From: Phytophthora colocasiae
Taxonomy: Eukaryota; Oomycota; Peronosporomycetes; Peronosporales; Peronosporaceae
Reading direction: 5' to 3'
DNA length: 64,000 bases
Assembly: GCA_018806915.1 (NCBI GenBank)
Contig: JAGKQI010000045.1
Location: 186,001-250,000, forward strand
The position numbers and the translations under genes were made by a program. Under the pieces are notes generated by a model. It ran no database searches and was not told where the DNA came from. It saw nothing but the letters and a program-made list of their open reading frames with translations. Below, piece by piece: positions 21,491 through 32,434 of this stretch (position 1 is the first letter of the stretch; every line of letters begins with the position of its first letter).

Positions 21491-22954
21491 ATGGCCCAAC
21501 AACGTCAATTTCCCAAGGATTTCATGTGGGGTGCTGCCACTGCCGCGTACCAGATCGAAGGTGGCGCCAATGAAGGAGGGCGTGGTGCAAGTATCTGGGA
21601 TGCGTTCTCACACACACCAGGCAAAACCTACAAGGGTCACACGGGTGACGTTGCAATCGACCATTTCCACCGATACAAGGAGGATGTCGCGCTCATGAAG
21701 CAAATCGGTCTCAAAGGCTACCGATTCTCTCTGTCGTGGTCCCGAATTATCCCTGCTGGAGTGGGCAAAGTGAATGAAGAAGGTGTAGAATTCTACAACA
21801 ACCTCATTGACGAGCCACTAGCGAATGGGATCACTCCGTTCGTGACGCTCTACCATTGGGATCTACCACTGGCATTGCAAACGGAGTTTGACGGATGGCT
21901 GGGCAAAGGTACTCAAGTACACGACGCTTTCGTCGCGTACGCACGTGTGTGCTTCGAACGCTTTGGTGATCGAGTCAAGAATTGAATCACGCTGAACGAG
22001 CCTTGGGTCCACAGTGTCATGGGTCTTGCACTTGGTGTCCACGCTCCAGGACGCAAGCACAACGCCCACATTGAACCGTACAAGTGCGGCCACAACCTGC
22101 TCATTGCCCACTCGCGAGCTGTTGACGTGTACCGGAAGGATTTCCAGGGAATTCAAGGAGGACAGATCGGGATCACGCTCAGCGCAGACTGGCGTTTGCC
22201 TGGACCTACACACGATCCAGAGGAGATGAAGGAGAACATTGCAGCAGCTGAACGGTCCATTGCGTTCCACCTTGGATGGTTCGCAGATCCAGTGTACAAG
22301 GGAGATTATCCACAGACCATGAAGGACAGACTGGGAGATCGTCTTCCAAAGTTCACGGAGCAGCAAAAGAAGCTATTGAAAGGAAGTTCAGACTTCTTCG
22401 GGCTAAACAACTACTCTTCGTCGTTTGCCAAGCCTTCAGAGTCGTACAAGGCTGGAGAACTTCCTCCAAGTGACAATACTGGGTCGTTCTTCCAGGATGA
22501 AGGGGTGACTGCGTTCGAAGACCCATCGTGGGCTCCAACCGCTGCAATGTGGAACTTTGTGACTCCATGGGGCCTCAAGAAGCTTTGTGTGCACATCAGC
22601 GAGACGTACAAGCCCAAGAACGGCATTATCATCACTGAAAATGGATCGTCGTGGCCTGACCAGTCCAAGGACGAGGGGATCAAAGACCTGAAGCGCATCG
22701 ATTTCTTCGAACAGTATCTCAGTGGAGTTCACGAAGCTATTGCGGAGGGTGCAGACGTTCGTGGATACTTCACTTGGTCGTTATTTGATAACCTCGAGTG
22801 GGCTGGAGGCTTCAATATCCGCTTTGGTCTTGTCTGGGTCGACTACGAAACTCTTGAGCGTACGCCCAAAGGCTCTGCGTCATGGTACCATGATACGATC
22901 TCCAAGAACGGTTTCCAGTCGAAATACTCGGGTATTGAGGCCACAATCCCGTAG
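21491..22954 (+). pseudogene. GH1 beta-glucosidase with one in-frame TGA
   Basis: Family 1 glycoside hydrolase; such enzymes cut terminal beta-glucosides. The frame is 487 codons plus stop, the normal length, and starts MAQQRQFPKDFMWGAATAAY. The acid/base motif TLNEP (codons 167-171) and the nucleophile motif ITENG (Glu at codon 383) are present, as are WSLFDNLEW near the end. Codon 165 (21983-21985) is TGA where the family has Trp (VKN-W-ITLNEP), a one-base change from TGG. Everything after it stays in the same frame and well conserved, so the lesion is young, a sequencing error, or read through. No signal peptide is apparent, suggesting an intracellular enzyme. Confidence 0.9.
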
Positions 22955-23074
22955 AACAGGCCCCGCTATTTTAGCTTTGATCCATTCTCGTCGAGTTTGT
23001 CTTGAAAAATAGCTGATAGTGTCATCACTCCAATACTCTTTGGAATCAACTTGTTTTCTCGAGTTATTGCAGAT

Positions 23075-24079
23075 ATGGCAACCCCTTCTCGTGATGGAGG
23101 CTTCAGTGACCCAAGTTTCATATCTGTTGGAGACCCTTATGATCGGAAGAAGGCGAAAGAGCGGGGGTTGGGCGGGGACTTGAAGCCGTTCCTTACTTGT
23201 CCGGCCAAGAAGGGTCAATTAGCAGCCACTTTTGGCCCCGGCTTTCCGAAATATGACCCGCTAGGTGGAGAATACGCTGAACAGTACAAATTGCAAGCTC
23301 GTCGGCGCCTGGAAAACACAAAGAAATTCGTCAAACCCAACGGATTCACGTATTCCAATCCAGCACAGAACCACACGGGATCCGGTGACTACTATGGCTC
23401 GTTTGGTAAGTTCGAACGGGATGAAGATGACATCAAGAAAGCGATTCAGGAGAATGCAGCACCCAGACCCAATCCGAAAGGAAAGGAGTTCGAAAAGAAG
23501 AACGTACTTACGAACCCTGGACGTCGCGGGACCTTCGGGTACGCAGGGACATTGATCGGCGGGAATGTAGCTGCCATGGATGCTGACTTCGGGTCCGAGC
23601 GGCGAGCTGCACAGATCGTCGAAGCGAAACACAAGGCGGCAATTGGAGATCGAAAGCCCTTTAAATCCACCACAGAAGGTGTCGACTTTTTCGACAGTCA
23701 AGAGCACGTTGCAGCGTCACGTATTATGGGCTGGGACGACCAGTGTCTGGCCAAACCACCAGGCGCACAGGAGCTTATGAACCCCAAGGAACGTGCAGTA
23801 GCTCGAGCACCAACGTACAAGCCTTGGAAGCCTAATCACCCGATCAAAAACGGAGAGGAAGGCACCTTCGAGAAGTTCCCAGAACGACTGCCAGAGCCGT
23901 ACGATGAGGCCATGGTGAACCGCGCTATGCTGCCAAATCGACGTAATCCAGTGAAAATCGCGACCAAGGACCTACCTGAATCTCTCCGTGAACGCAAGGC
24001 CTTCAAACCTAGTAATGGACCGAAAACGAAGCTCACTCGAGGTACCTGTCTGCTAGGCATCTCGAAACACCACCTTTAA
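23075..24079 (+). CDS. CFAP96: CFAP96 (C4orf47-like) cilia and flagella associated protein
   Basis: Predicted axonemal/centrosomal protein of the UPF0602 (C4orf47) family, consistent with flagellate zoospores. The product is 334 residues, beginning MATPSRDGGFSDPSFISVGD. Conserved pieces in order are ISVGDPY near the N-terminus, SGDYYGSFG, LTNPGRRGTFGYAGTLIG (about 150-167), KPFKST and DFFD, then KPWKPNHPIKNGEEGTF and FPERLPEPYDE. No membrane segment or intron is seen. ATG 23075 is chosen because the further upstream start is not ATG. The last residues (TRGTCLLGISKHHL) fit the family less well, so a 3' intron is conceivable. It is tail-to-tail with RFC2 across 66 bp. Confidence 0.85.
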   Translation: MATPSRDGGFSDPSFISVGDPYDRKKAKERGLGGDLKPFLTCPAKKGQLAATFGPGFPKYDPLGGEYAEQYKLQARRRLENTKKFVKPNGFTYSNPAQNHTGSGDYYGSFGKFERDEDDIKKAIQENAAPRPNPKGKEFEKKNVLTNPGRRGTFGYAGTLIGGNVAAMDADFGSERRAAQIVEAKHKAAIGDRKPFKSTTEGVDFFDSQEHVAASRIMGWDDQCLAKPPGAQELMNPKERAVARAPTYKPWKPNHPIKNGEEGTFEKFPERLPEPYDEAMVNRAMLPNRRNPVKIATKDLPESLRERKAFKPSNGPKTKLTRGTCLLGISKHHL

Positions 24080-24145
24080 AACTCTCAATCCATTTTCATC
24101 CCCAAGTAAGATCATATCTATTAGTCCGTTCGTACCGTCCTGTTT

Positions 24146-25126
24146 TCAACCGTCCGCTTTGGCAATTGCCGCAGAACATAGTCTCGCTACAAGACCGTGG
24201 ATCTGCAGCAGTGTTGAAACGCCATCAGCAATAGCCATGTGCGTGGCTCCAATGAGCTTAATGAACTCAAGCTTCAGCTTCTCGTCCTCCATAGGGAGCG
24301 CCTTGCACACTCTGAAGATAGTTCCGATGATATCCAGCGACGAATACCCGCTCTTCCAGAGCTCCACAGCCTGTTTCTCCGCTCCATCGATCTCTCCTTT
24401 AGCACATTGACTCAAGATCTCCCTCACAACAGCGGGGTGTGGCTGATCACAGACCTTGAATACATTCTCGTCACTGATAAAGTTAAAACCACTGGCTGTA
24501 GCTTGGAGGTTGTTTAGCGCGTTGCGCATATCTCCCTCAGCAGTGAAGATAAGTGCAGCAAGTCCTTCTTCCTTGTAGCCAACATTTTCCTCCTGACACA
24601 CAGTCAACAGTCGACGCAGTAGCATCTCATCCGGCAGCCGCGTATAGCGGAGAATGGCACAGCGACTCTGAATGGGTTCAATGATCTTCGTCGAGTTATT
24701 ACAAGCCAGTGCAAATCTCGTCGTGGCCGAGAAGATCTCCATTGTACGACGCAGAGCTTGCTGAGCAGCAGCAGTCATCGAGTCCGCTTCATCCAGAATC
24801 ACGATCTTGTGACGTCCAGGGGGAAGCGTCACCTTCTGCTGCGCAAACATCTTGATTTTGCTTCGTACCGTATCGATGCCACGGTCATCCGACGCGTTAA
24901 GCTCTAGAACCGCCTGCTTTATGCTGGTACCGAGTAATTCTCGAGCCAAACACAAAATACTCGTGGTCTTTCCCGTTCCTGGAGGCCCGGAAAGGATCAG
25001 ATTCGTCATATTTCCAGCCTGAGCCATAGCCTGAAGACTTGAGATGGTGTCACGGTTGCCCACCACGTCCGCTAGCACGCGTGGACGGTACTTTTCCACC
25101 CATGGCGCCTCGAAGTCGTCCGCCAT
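24146..25126 (-). CDS. RFC2: Replication factor C subunit 2 (yeast Rfc4-type clamp loader ATPase)
   Basis: Subunit of the RFC clamp loader, which loads PCNA onto primer-template junctions in the nucleus. The product is 326 residues. [17 protein letters not shown] opens the AAA+ domain, Walker A is [10 protein letters not shown] (about 46-55), Walker B is ILDEADSM, the sensor 1 region follows [11 protein letters not shown], and the RFC SRC motif is [16 protein letters not shown]. The C-terminal helical domain keeps [23 protein letters not shown] and a GxTHMxIADGV stretch, closest to human RFC2 among the RFC subunits. ATG 25126 matches the family start; the open frame extends 30 codons further upstream. 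It is divergent from IFRD, 186 bp between starts. Confidence 0.95.
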   Translation of the reverse strand: MADDFEAPWVEKYRPRVLADVVGNRDTISSLQAMAQAGNMTNLILSGPPGTGKTTSILCLARELLGTSIKQAVLELNASDDRGIDTVRSKIKMFAQQKVTLPPGRHKIVILDEADSMTAAAQQALRRTMEIFSATTRFALACNNSTKIIEPIQSRCAILRYTRLPDEMLLRRLLTVCQEENVGYKEEGLAALIFTAEGDMRNALNNLQATASGFNFISDENVFKVCDQPHPAVVREILSQCAKGEIDGAEKQAVELWKSGYSSLDIIGTIFRVCKALPMEDEKLKLEFIKLIGATHMAIADGVSTLLQIHGLVARLCSAAIAKADG

Positions 25127-25312
25127 TCTTGCTCTGTACCAATATCCGTAAATGGCGGCAAATTGTGTGGTTAACGTAAATGATGTGGTGCACTTGTCTT
25201 TGATGTACAAATACATAATTTAATGTGTAGATGGTGTGTCATGTGACAAACATTCTGTTCGGGTGCTTCAACTATACTTATCTTCACAGTTAAGAAACGG
25301 ATCGGAGACGTC

Positions 25313-26749
25313 ATGACGCGTGCCGGGAAGGGGACGCGCGCCAAGCAGCTGCATCCGCATCAGCGTCGTCGACTGTCTGAGGAAGGGAAGCGGCTGTTAC
25401 GTAGCGCTTTGGCCGCAGGTAGCGATGGCGTAGAGGATGGATCTATTGACTACAGTATCATCTCGAATGCTGACGATTCATCAGTAGAGTCGGAGCTTGA
25501 AGGCGCGTTACAATGGGAAATGCAGCAACGAGAGGCTGCAGCTTCGGCAAGCAATGAACGGAAGACGCGAGGTAAGAAATGGAAGGAAGAAGAGGACATT
25601 GTAGAGGTAGAGGACGACGATCTCGAAGGGGCGATGGAAGAACTCACGGAGAAGAGAGATACCACGAAGATCGCAGCTCTCGAGAAGATCTTGTCAATGC
25701 TACGTGCAGAGGTTATGAGTGATAGGGTCCAGACGTCGAAGGTCACGCTGGCGTCGCATACACTTGGGTGTCTGAAGAAACGAGGCAAGGAGTCCAGCAG
25801 CTTGGCGCTTCGAGTGATGAGTATGGTGGCTATCACGCTTGGAGCTGACGAACAAGGGTTCTACGATGATATACTGCCAGCTGTGCAGAGAATTTTCACG
25901 GATAGAGGAGAGAGCACGTTGCGTGTGGAGGCGGTGTATGCTCTGAGCATCACGTGCTTCGTATGCTGCCCTGATGATGAACCGAAATGGGAGCTATTGG
26001 AGGTGTTGGGCAGCTTCTTAGTGGCCGCAAAAGATGCAGAGGATGATGGTCATGATGAAAAGGATTTCCCAGAGACATTGACTATTGCAGTGATGGAATG
26101 CTGGGCGTTCCTGGTGAGTTACTTCAATCCGTCGGTCATGATCGGCAAGGTGTATAACGCGCAATCAATCGTGCACGCTCATGTGGCAGCGTTGGCTGGT
26201 TTTGTTCGTGGTGGAACAAATGCTTCAGTGCGAGCTTCAGCCTGTGAAGTGCTGGCTCTTATCGTGCAGTTCAAGTACATCACTGCTGGAGGGGGCGGTT
26301 GGACTTACTCCCACGAATCTGCTGGAAGTATTATCAGTGGTCTAACCTCACGTATCGAAGCGTACATGCGTGAGTCCGGGAAGAGTATCGGTAAGAAAAA
26401 CCGCAAGGTCCAGCGTTCGATGTTGAAGGAAGTACTGGAGACGTTGCAGACAGGAGAAGGACCCCACAAAGAACTGCACTCTGACGGTGAAACGCTAACG
26501 GTGGACACTTGGAGCCGCTTCTTCCAGGCGCATGTACTCCGTCGCGCGCTGCAATCTGGGTTCCAGACGCATCTCGTGGAAAACGAAGTTCTGCGTGATG
26601 TTTTTGAAGTTACAGAGAATTCTAACGCCAAACTCGCGCTGGTGTCCACTGTTAAACGCCGTGCGAACATGAAAGCGAAGGCAGTCCACAAGCGTAACGA
26701 TATGTCACGCAAGGACCAAGCGCAAAACGCGTTCCTTTACGACGAGTAG
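25313..26749 (+). CDS. IFRD: Interferon-related developmental regulator (IFRD) family protein
   Basis: The product is 478 residues and begins MTRAGKGTRAKQLHPHQRR, a basic N-terminus. An acidic stretch (EEEDIVEVEDDDLEG) is followed by a long helical-repeat domain typical of IFRD1/2 proteins (RxxxLEKILSMLR..., LRVEAVYALSITCFV, then AVMECWAFLVSY). The C-terminal IFRD domain includes RMLKEVLETLQTGEGP-like text, DTWSRFFQAHVLRRAL, and ends in a basic tail with KDQAQNAFLYDE. Animal members are transcription co-regulators, and IFRD2 binds idle ribosomes; the oomycete role is unknown. There is no intron. It is tail-to-tail with TIM21. Confidence 0.9.
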   Translation: MTRAGKGTRAKQLHPHQRRRLSEEGKRLLRSALAAGSDGVEDGSIDYSIISNADDSSVESELEGALQWEMQQREAAASASNERKTRGKKWKEEEDIVEVEDDDLEGAMEELTEKRDTTKIAALEKILSMLRAEVMSDRVQTSKVTLASHTLGCLKKRGKESSSLALRVMSMVAITLGADEQGFYDDILPAVQRIFTDRGESTLRVEAVYALSITCFVCCPDDEPKWELLEVLGSFLVAAKDAEDDGHDEKDFPETLTIAVMECWAFLVSYFNPSVMIGKVYNAQSIVHAHVAALAGFVRGGTNASVRASACEVLALIVQFKYITAGGGGWTYSHESAGSIISGLTSRIEAYMRESGKSIGKKNRKVQRSMLKEVLETLQTGEGPHKELHSDGETLTVDTWSRFFQAHVLRRALQSGFQTHLVENEVLRDVFEVTENSNAKLALVSTVKRRANMKAKAVHKRNDMSRKDQAQNAFLYDE

Positions 26750-26965
26750 CAGCACCTCGGCCATCTGTCCAGCTACAGCAAAGCAAGAAGATGTAGACAA
26801 CTCTTGACAGAATGAAAAGAGAGACACAAGAGACCACACGCAAAGTGTGCACATGCTACAAACCTCCACTCCAATGGAAAGAGTAGGATTAATTTCTGCC
26901 GCAACAGAAGTCCAACCTTAAACTAATAGTTTGGACATCCGCTCGTACAAAACGTAATGTCTTGT

Positions 26966-27865
26966 CTACTTGCCCAGCAGTTGGCGCAGAGCGTCCTGCT
27001 CTTCCGGTGTCTCGGCCGCGAGGATCTGTCTGTTGTCAACAATCTTGAGCAGCTCGCCAGTCTTGGTGATCTGGACAATGAGGTACACATACTCGTTCTT
27101 CTTCATGTTCTGGTTCACCTCAGCGAACACGTACGCGTGACCGGATGGGCCCTTGATGTTGTACTTAATGCGAAGACGCGGGGTACCGTCCTTGGCCTGG
27201 AGGTTCACGTGCTCGATGCGGTTACGACGGCCTTCACGATGACCAAAGTGATCATGGCCGTAGCCGTGGAGGGGCAGACCAAGACGTGACGTCACCTGTA
27301 GAATCACACAGTATTACATAAGGTGAGGTATCATAAAACAAGGCGTTGTATCCACGTACGTCGGTGTTATCCGAGACGAAGTCCAGCGACTCGCTGAAGA
27401 GGCCGTTGGGGCTCATACGGCTACACATGAACCACAACACTCAGTCATCCTTATAACAACACGTGATAACGTCAAACTCTACGTACTTGGGCAGCAGTTC
27501 ACGGGCAACGAAGTAGACGCCTACGGATACCAAACCAATGAAGCCGACCCAGAAGCCTCCAGTAGCCGTAGCCGTCACCTTCTCATACGGCGTGAGCACC
27601 AGAGCATCCGGGGCTTTCTGTCCCTCCTTAGTAGCCTGTGCAGCGGGCTATCATCGTTGTTTTCATCACATTAGAATTAAATTTTCAATATTTACACTGT
27701 TTATCATGAATTAGATACCTTCTCGGGATTCAAACGCGAGCGCGTGGACGTGAAGCTGCGCGTGGGGGCTACCGGTCGACGATCCACTTGCAACGCGCGG
27801 TAACGCTGCTGCAGTGCCGACTTTTGTGCGGCGCGAAGGGCGGGGGCAGACAGGAAGCGCAACAT
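26966..27865 (-). CDS. TIM21: TIM21 mitochondrial presequence translocase subunit (4 exons)
   Basis: Inner-membrane subunit of the TIM23 complex that contacts TOM. Exons are 27865-27719, 27647-27487, 27420-27360 and 27295-26966; introns are 71, 66 and 64 bp (two of three start GTACGT). Together they encode 232 residues in one frame. The N-terminus (MLRFLSAPALRAAQKSALQQ) is an Arg-rich mitochondrial presequence. One membrane segment follows (about 77-98, FWVGFIGLVSVGVYFVAREL), then the intermembrane-space domain with GHREGRRNRIEHV, PRLRIKYNIKGPSGHAYVFA, EVNQN and YVYLIVQ. The RxKYNIxGPxGxAxVxAEV text is the Tim21 signature. Only 135 bp separate it from the transporter gene upstream. Confidence 0.9.
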
Positions 27866-28000
27866 CTCGAGTGTGTGATGGAGGATCGGTCGGTTCTGAT
27901 GGTGTTGGCAATTATGAGCAAATATCGGATATTGATTGGTTAAAAATCGAACTAAACGGAATTATTGCAAATCAAAACTCAAAAGTGACAATAATGGTGG

Positions 28001-29725
28001 TCACTTACACCCGGAACCTCCAGCAAGCACCAAGCAGGAAGTGTTTGGGAAGATGGAGAGCAGGTTTGTAGTCACAGACCATAGTAGAGCGAAGATGAAT
28101 ACAAATATGGTGGCAATTCCACCCCAGAACCATTGTCTGGCTTGACGTTTCAATGCTTGAGTCTCGCGTTTCTGACGAGGAAGTAATGGTAGCCAAGCCA
28201 GAGACAAAAGCTTCATGATGTACGCGATCACAAACGTCCAAGTGACTTCCCAACGCACATGCTTTGAATCACGGATGATGTCGGTCACATCCACGTCGAA
28301 TAGTGCATTCACGTTCTTGGAAATGCATGAGGCAAATGGACTGGACAGGTTGCTCACTGTCGTCAGGAGACCGTAGACGGCGGCTTCATTGCCGAGTTCA
28401 GCCAATTCCACTACGACAAAAGTAGACACGAGGAAATTCATGGCTTGTGGAAGTTCCTCTAGAATCGGTGTACCTAGCCAGAACCACTGGCTTCGAAGTA
28501 CGTTCCAAATGGTCAACATTGCCACAATAGCGTCAAGAGTGATCACTGAGACGGTCGTCCAAGCAATGACACGACGCCAACACCAACCCAATCCAATGCG
28601 TTTCGTCATGTACAACGCTGCACTGAATACGACAAGACCAATGACGGAAAATAAGCTCTCATTGAGCGGATGGACGCGAGCCCAGTATCGCTGAATTGGA
28701 TCGCTGGCAGTCACAGTGAAGCCGTCGAAGATGCCGCTGAAAAAGCGGTAAGCCAGGATCTGCACCATGGCGGAGTTCTGGATTAATATCCACAAACTTT
28801 GCATGTACTGGCGAAACCGAGGAACGTCGTCACCAAGTGGTGGTTCTTGGACAAACCATAGCGCTGCAGGAATCGCCGCTAAACTCAACAATGCGAAGAT
28901 CAACATGAGTTGGCTCATTGAAAATGACCAGTTAAATGATCCTCCGTAGTCTTCACCATTCAGGCCAAAACCAACCAGCAATGCCACCAGAATCATCGCG
29001 ATACTACGTACAAGGTAGACTGTGGACTGGATGTTGCCTCGAATGCCTTCAGGTTCGCGTTGTGCGAACTCCACCACAAGACCATCAGATGCCACGTCTG
29101 CAATCATGTAACCCAAACTCGCCAGCATCATCAAGACAATGTACACAGAGCCTGAGCCAGGTGCATGCCAGTTGATTCGGTCTCCTAACTCTCTTGGAGA
29201 CACCTTCGTGAGGTCTTTTCCACGCAGTGTTGGGTCAATGTAGAACGGAGACTCTTGCTTCACAAATACAAGAACCAACAACATACTGGAGCAAACCATC
29301 CACCCAATTACCATGTACGCACGTCGACGAGACTGGAAGATCGGAAAACAGTCAGACACAATCCCAATGACTACCTTGAACGACCACGGGAGCCCAAGTA
29401 ACACACGAGCCGATAGCGTCTGATAGCCGTTCAAGTGCAGATAATTATTCAAGAACGGATACACTGTTCGTGGTAGACCACCGTACAGCAAACCCACAGC
29501 TGCATACTGCACTAACAGACCAATGTGACGCCAATGATACAAGTTTGGAACGTCTCCAGACCGAAGTGAAAGTCCGTCTTCATTTTCCCCAGCCTTCTGC
29601 AATGGCGTATCTCCTTGTAGTTTCTCCTGGTCACCTTCATTGTCACTCGAGACAACCGAACGAACGTACGAGAGCCGTTCTACACGCTGTAGGCCTTGAG
29701 CTGCGTCTACACCACCAATATCCAT
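28001..29725 (-). CDS. Folate-biopterin transporter (FBT/BT1) family membrane protein
   Basis: Polytopic transporter of the BT1 (folate-biopterin) branch of the major facilitator superfamily, greatly expanded in oomycetes. The product is 574 residues. A cytosolic N-terminus of about 70 residues precedes about twelve membrane segments. The family hallmark follows the second segment: LPWSFKVVIGIVSDCFPIF with RRRAYMVIGW. Further support is ASLGYMIADVASDGLVVEFA (segment with Asp) and REPEGIRGNIQSTVYLVRS. There is no intron. The substrate cannot be told from the sequence. The start is the first ATG (MDIGGVDAAQ). Confidence 0.9.
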   Translation of the reverse strand: MDIGGVDAAQGLQRVERLSYVRSVVSSDNEGDQEKLQGDTPLQKAGENEDGLSLRSGDVPNLYHWRHIGLLVQYAAVGLLYGGLPRTVYPFLNNYLHLNGYQTLSARVLLGLPWSFKVVIGIVSDCFPIFQSRRRAYMVIGWMVCSSMLLVLVFVKQESPFYIDPTLRGKDLTKVSPRELGDRINWHAPGSGSVYIVLMMLASLGYMIADVASDGLVVEFAQREPEGIRGNIQSTVYLVRSIAMILVALLVGFGLNGEDYGGSFNWSFSMSQLMLIFALLSLAAIPAALWFVQEPPLGDDVPRFRQYMQSLWILIQNSAMVQILAYRFFSGIFDGFTVTASDPIQRYWARVHPLNESLFSVIGLVVFSAALYMTKRIGLGWCWRRVIAWTTVSVITLDAIVAMLTIWNVLRSQWFWLGTPILEELPQAMNFLVSTFVVVELAELGNEAAVYGLLTTVSNLSSPFASCISKNVNALFDVDVTDIIRDSKHVRWEVTWTFVIAYIMKLLSLAWLPLLPRQKRETQALKRQARQWFWGGIATIFVFIFALLWSVTTNLLSIFPNTSCLVLAGGSGCK

Positions 29726-30083
29726 CTTTTGATGTTGTTGCCTTCAATCTTTGACTACTTTAACTGGCGTAACCTCGTCCCATACATATTGACTAGCGAA
29801 GAATATCTTTCCGATAAACCCAGGTTATTATCACGCTGCAGGAAGATAATTTACTTGCAACCAAGAGATCATTCCAAGCAGACTTTCACTTACAAACACT
29901 CAGGTAAAAAGGCAAGTTGAAGTGGATTTTTCTCAAGAATGTATGTATCCTGTCCTCTTGCATAATAAAAACTCTTTATTCGCATACTGAGTCAGAGAGG
30001 ATTCCTTGTACTACCATTTTTCAAGAAGCCAACAACAAACGTAGCAGATCGCAACCTCGACGTTCACTTCCCCTGCGTTCAAT

Positions 30084-30567
30084 ATGGCGTCCATGTGGTC
30101 GTCCTTCACCTACGTGTTGCTCCCGCCCGCGGTTGTCCTGTACGTACCTTTTGCACTCTCCACTGCCCAGTAGTTCCCAAGATATGCTTATTTTTTTATC
30201 TGTATCATAAAGTCTGCTCTTAATGACCATCCCGTTCCCGGGACTCATGCTTAACCGCGGCATCGTCAAGTTCGGGGATTTCGTGTTCAACATCCGCATC
30301 GGCACGCTCAGTATCTTCTCTGTCATCACGTTCGTGTCGTTTGTGGTGCTTGTGGCGCAAACCTACGACCTGCAGAAGCGTTACTCGACGCCCCAGGACG
30401 CTCACATTGAAGCTCATTACTCAGCGGATCTGCAGAAGAAGGCGACACGCTGGCGAAGCGAACGCAACTGGTGGATCAGTGCTCTGACGTTCACTATCTA
30501 CTGGATGTTGCTGCGTTTCCACGCTATGAAGAAGAAGCTGCTCAAGGCGCAACGTCACGAGGACTAA
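30084..30567 (+). CDS. BAP31/BAP29-like ER membrane protein (2 exons)
   Basis: Exon 1 30084-30139 and exon 2 30213-30567, joined across a 73-bp intron (GTACGT...AAAG), give 136 residues in frame. Three membrane segments are seen: MASMWSSFTYVLLPPAVVLL-LLM, IRIGTLSIFSVITFVSFVVLVAQ, and ERNWWISALTFTIYWMLLRF. A basic tail (MKKKLLKAQRHED) follows. The topology, the IPFP after segment 1, the loop after segment 2 rich in charged residues, and the RxERNWWISALTF entry to segment 3 resemble BAP31, an ER sorting and quality-control protein. It lacks the long C-terminal coiled coil of animal BAP31, so the assignment is moderate. Confidence 0.65.
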
Positions 30568-30698
30568 AGCAAGATACGGCGGTAGGCAATTGGTCCTAAC
30601 TTCATGACTGAACTGTGTCCTTGCTCATAACGGCGATAGGTTAACGAATATTCTTCTCTTCCACAGCATTTTATTGAATTCTCTTAGTGAAATGTTGT

Positions 30699-32279
30699 TT
30701 AGGGATCTCCAACGAATACGTCGCCACCTCGTACAGGATGCAGTTCACGCTGCAAGTCTGCAGCTTCTTTTGCAAAGTGGCGCAGACCCGTCTCGATCCC
30801 TGCAAAGCTGAAGCTTGAGAACTCTTGGAGCTCGAAATGTTGACGTTCTGTCTCGAATCGTCGACCGTAGCACGGTTGCCGCTGTGGAAACTGAGGTGGT
30901 GCGCGATACGCGTCGATCGAATAAAAGCTGCGGTTAGAATCCTTGGCGAACGACAGCAGGTGCGTCCAGATGATCGGGTCGGGGTAGGAGTCAGGTGGAA
31001 CATCTTCATCTTCGACCATTTGCGACTCAGAGCCATTGAAATCCCTGTTACCTGTGTTCCCCCGTGAGTTTGTGCTGATTTCGATGAAGGAACAGTATGT
31101 TCCCTTCTGCGTCGTGCTGGACCATTGCCATCCCGCAAAAAGATCCGTCAACGTCCTTACCCGCCAATGCAGGAAGAGCTTCCATCATGTGGTACATTGC
31201 TCCGGATTTTATCCAAGCCAAACGGAAGAGATCTTTATCGCCGTACACGAGCTGTAGGCTTTCGAAGTAGTTTGGCTCATGAAAAGCATAAAAGTAGACT
31301 AACTCAAGTGGTGCAGCATGTCGAGAACGATCTACCAGCAGTTGACCACTCTCCTGTTCGAACATATCCACGAAAGGAATATCCAAGAGCTCCCACAACA
31401 TCGAACGTGCGTGCACATTGAACAACGTGCGTTGCGGATGCCACAAATCCGGCCAGAAAACTGCTCCAGTGGCCTCGAACTCGGACGACTTGAACAGAAA
31501 ACTTGGATCTCTCACTGGTACATTATCTGCATCCAGGAACAGGACTCGATCGAAGTAGCTGTTGTAGATGGCGAATATCTTGGATGAAAAGCCTTCCGCG
31601 CGTAGATTGTAGATCGGATGGAACGAAATTCTACCGACAAACATGGCGAGTTGTTGCAACGGCTTCAGTAACGTGTAGTCGCCCTTTATCTCATCGACGT
31701 GGAACCAGATTTCAATGGCCAAGCGGCATTTCAACACTTCACGAAGAACGCGGATCGTTGCGTACGCACTGGCAAGAAGTTTTGGATAAACCACCATCAC
31801 GATTCCATCACGTGAAGCCCGACCATCCAAAGTGACGTGTGGTAGTGTGAAATTTTCTACAAGAGCTTTCTCCATGACGGCTTGGGCCTCAACATGGTAA
31901 TTGGCAAAGAATGGGGCTTGGGAACAGCGAAAAGAGACATTTCTCTGAAGTCCGTCGCAATGACGACGCATCACTTGTAAGCGGTCACCTGTGTCCAAAT
32001 CTTCGATTTCGCAGTACCCAGACACGGAATTTACAATAATCTCCGAGCAGTCCTTGTCGTTCTGGAGGTCACGAGGGCCGTCAGGACTGCATCTACGGGT
32101 GGCACGCCAGCCAACATACTGGAAGCGTCGAGGTGTTGCCGGAGCTTGGAGTAAAGACGAATTGGATAACTCCTCTGTTCGTAAGAGCTGTCGGTCGTCG
32201 AGAATCGAGCTATCCGTGCGATGAGGAGTCCATGTTGCCAAGAGCACAATGCACGCGAAGCCACACGTGATCCGGAGTC
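30699..32279 (-). pseudogene. GT71 (MNN1-like) alpha-mannosyltransferase, 5' end lost and one frameshift
   Basis: Golgi-type glycosyltransferase of the alpha-1,3-mannosyltransferase (GT71) family. The frame is open right up to the transposon boundary at 32280 and has no ATG before codon VMRRH. It starts inside a hydrophobic stretch (RLRITCGFACIVLLA), probably the signal anchor. Catalytic text is clear: GIVMVVYPKLLASAYATI, FLDADNVPVRDPSFLF (the DXD motif), then GAVFWPDLWHP and FCGMAMVQHDAEGN. At a run of five C (31059-31063 on the plus strand) the frame shifts by one base and continues as GNRDFNGSESQMVEDE to a stop at 30699. The transposon insertion plus the frameshift suggest a broken gene; an unseen upstream exon or an assembly error in the run are alternatives. 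Confidence 0.75.
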
Positions 32280-32434
32280 GTTACTACAACATAAATACAA
32301 CCATACGACAGCCTGAAATGAGCAACATATGTGTTGCTTGCGAAATATAAATACTGAAATATAATCTCCCAACTGCAAATTTCATGTTTCGTTAGGTACG
32401 AATCCTCCCTGAATCTCATTTAAACTGCCCAGCG

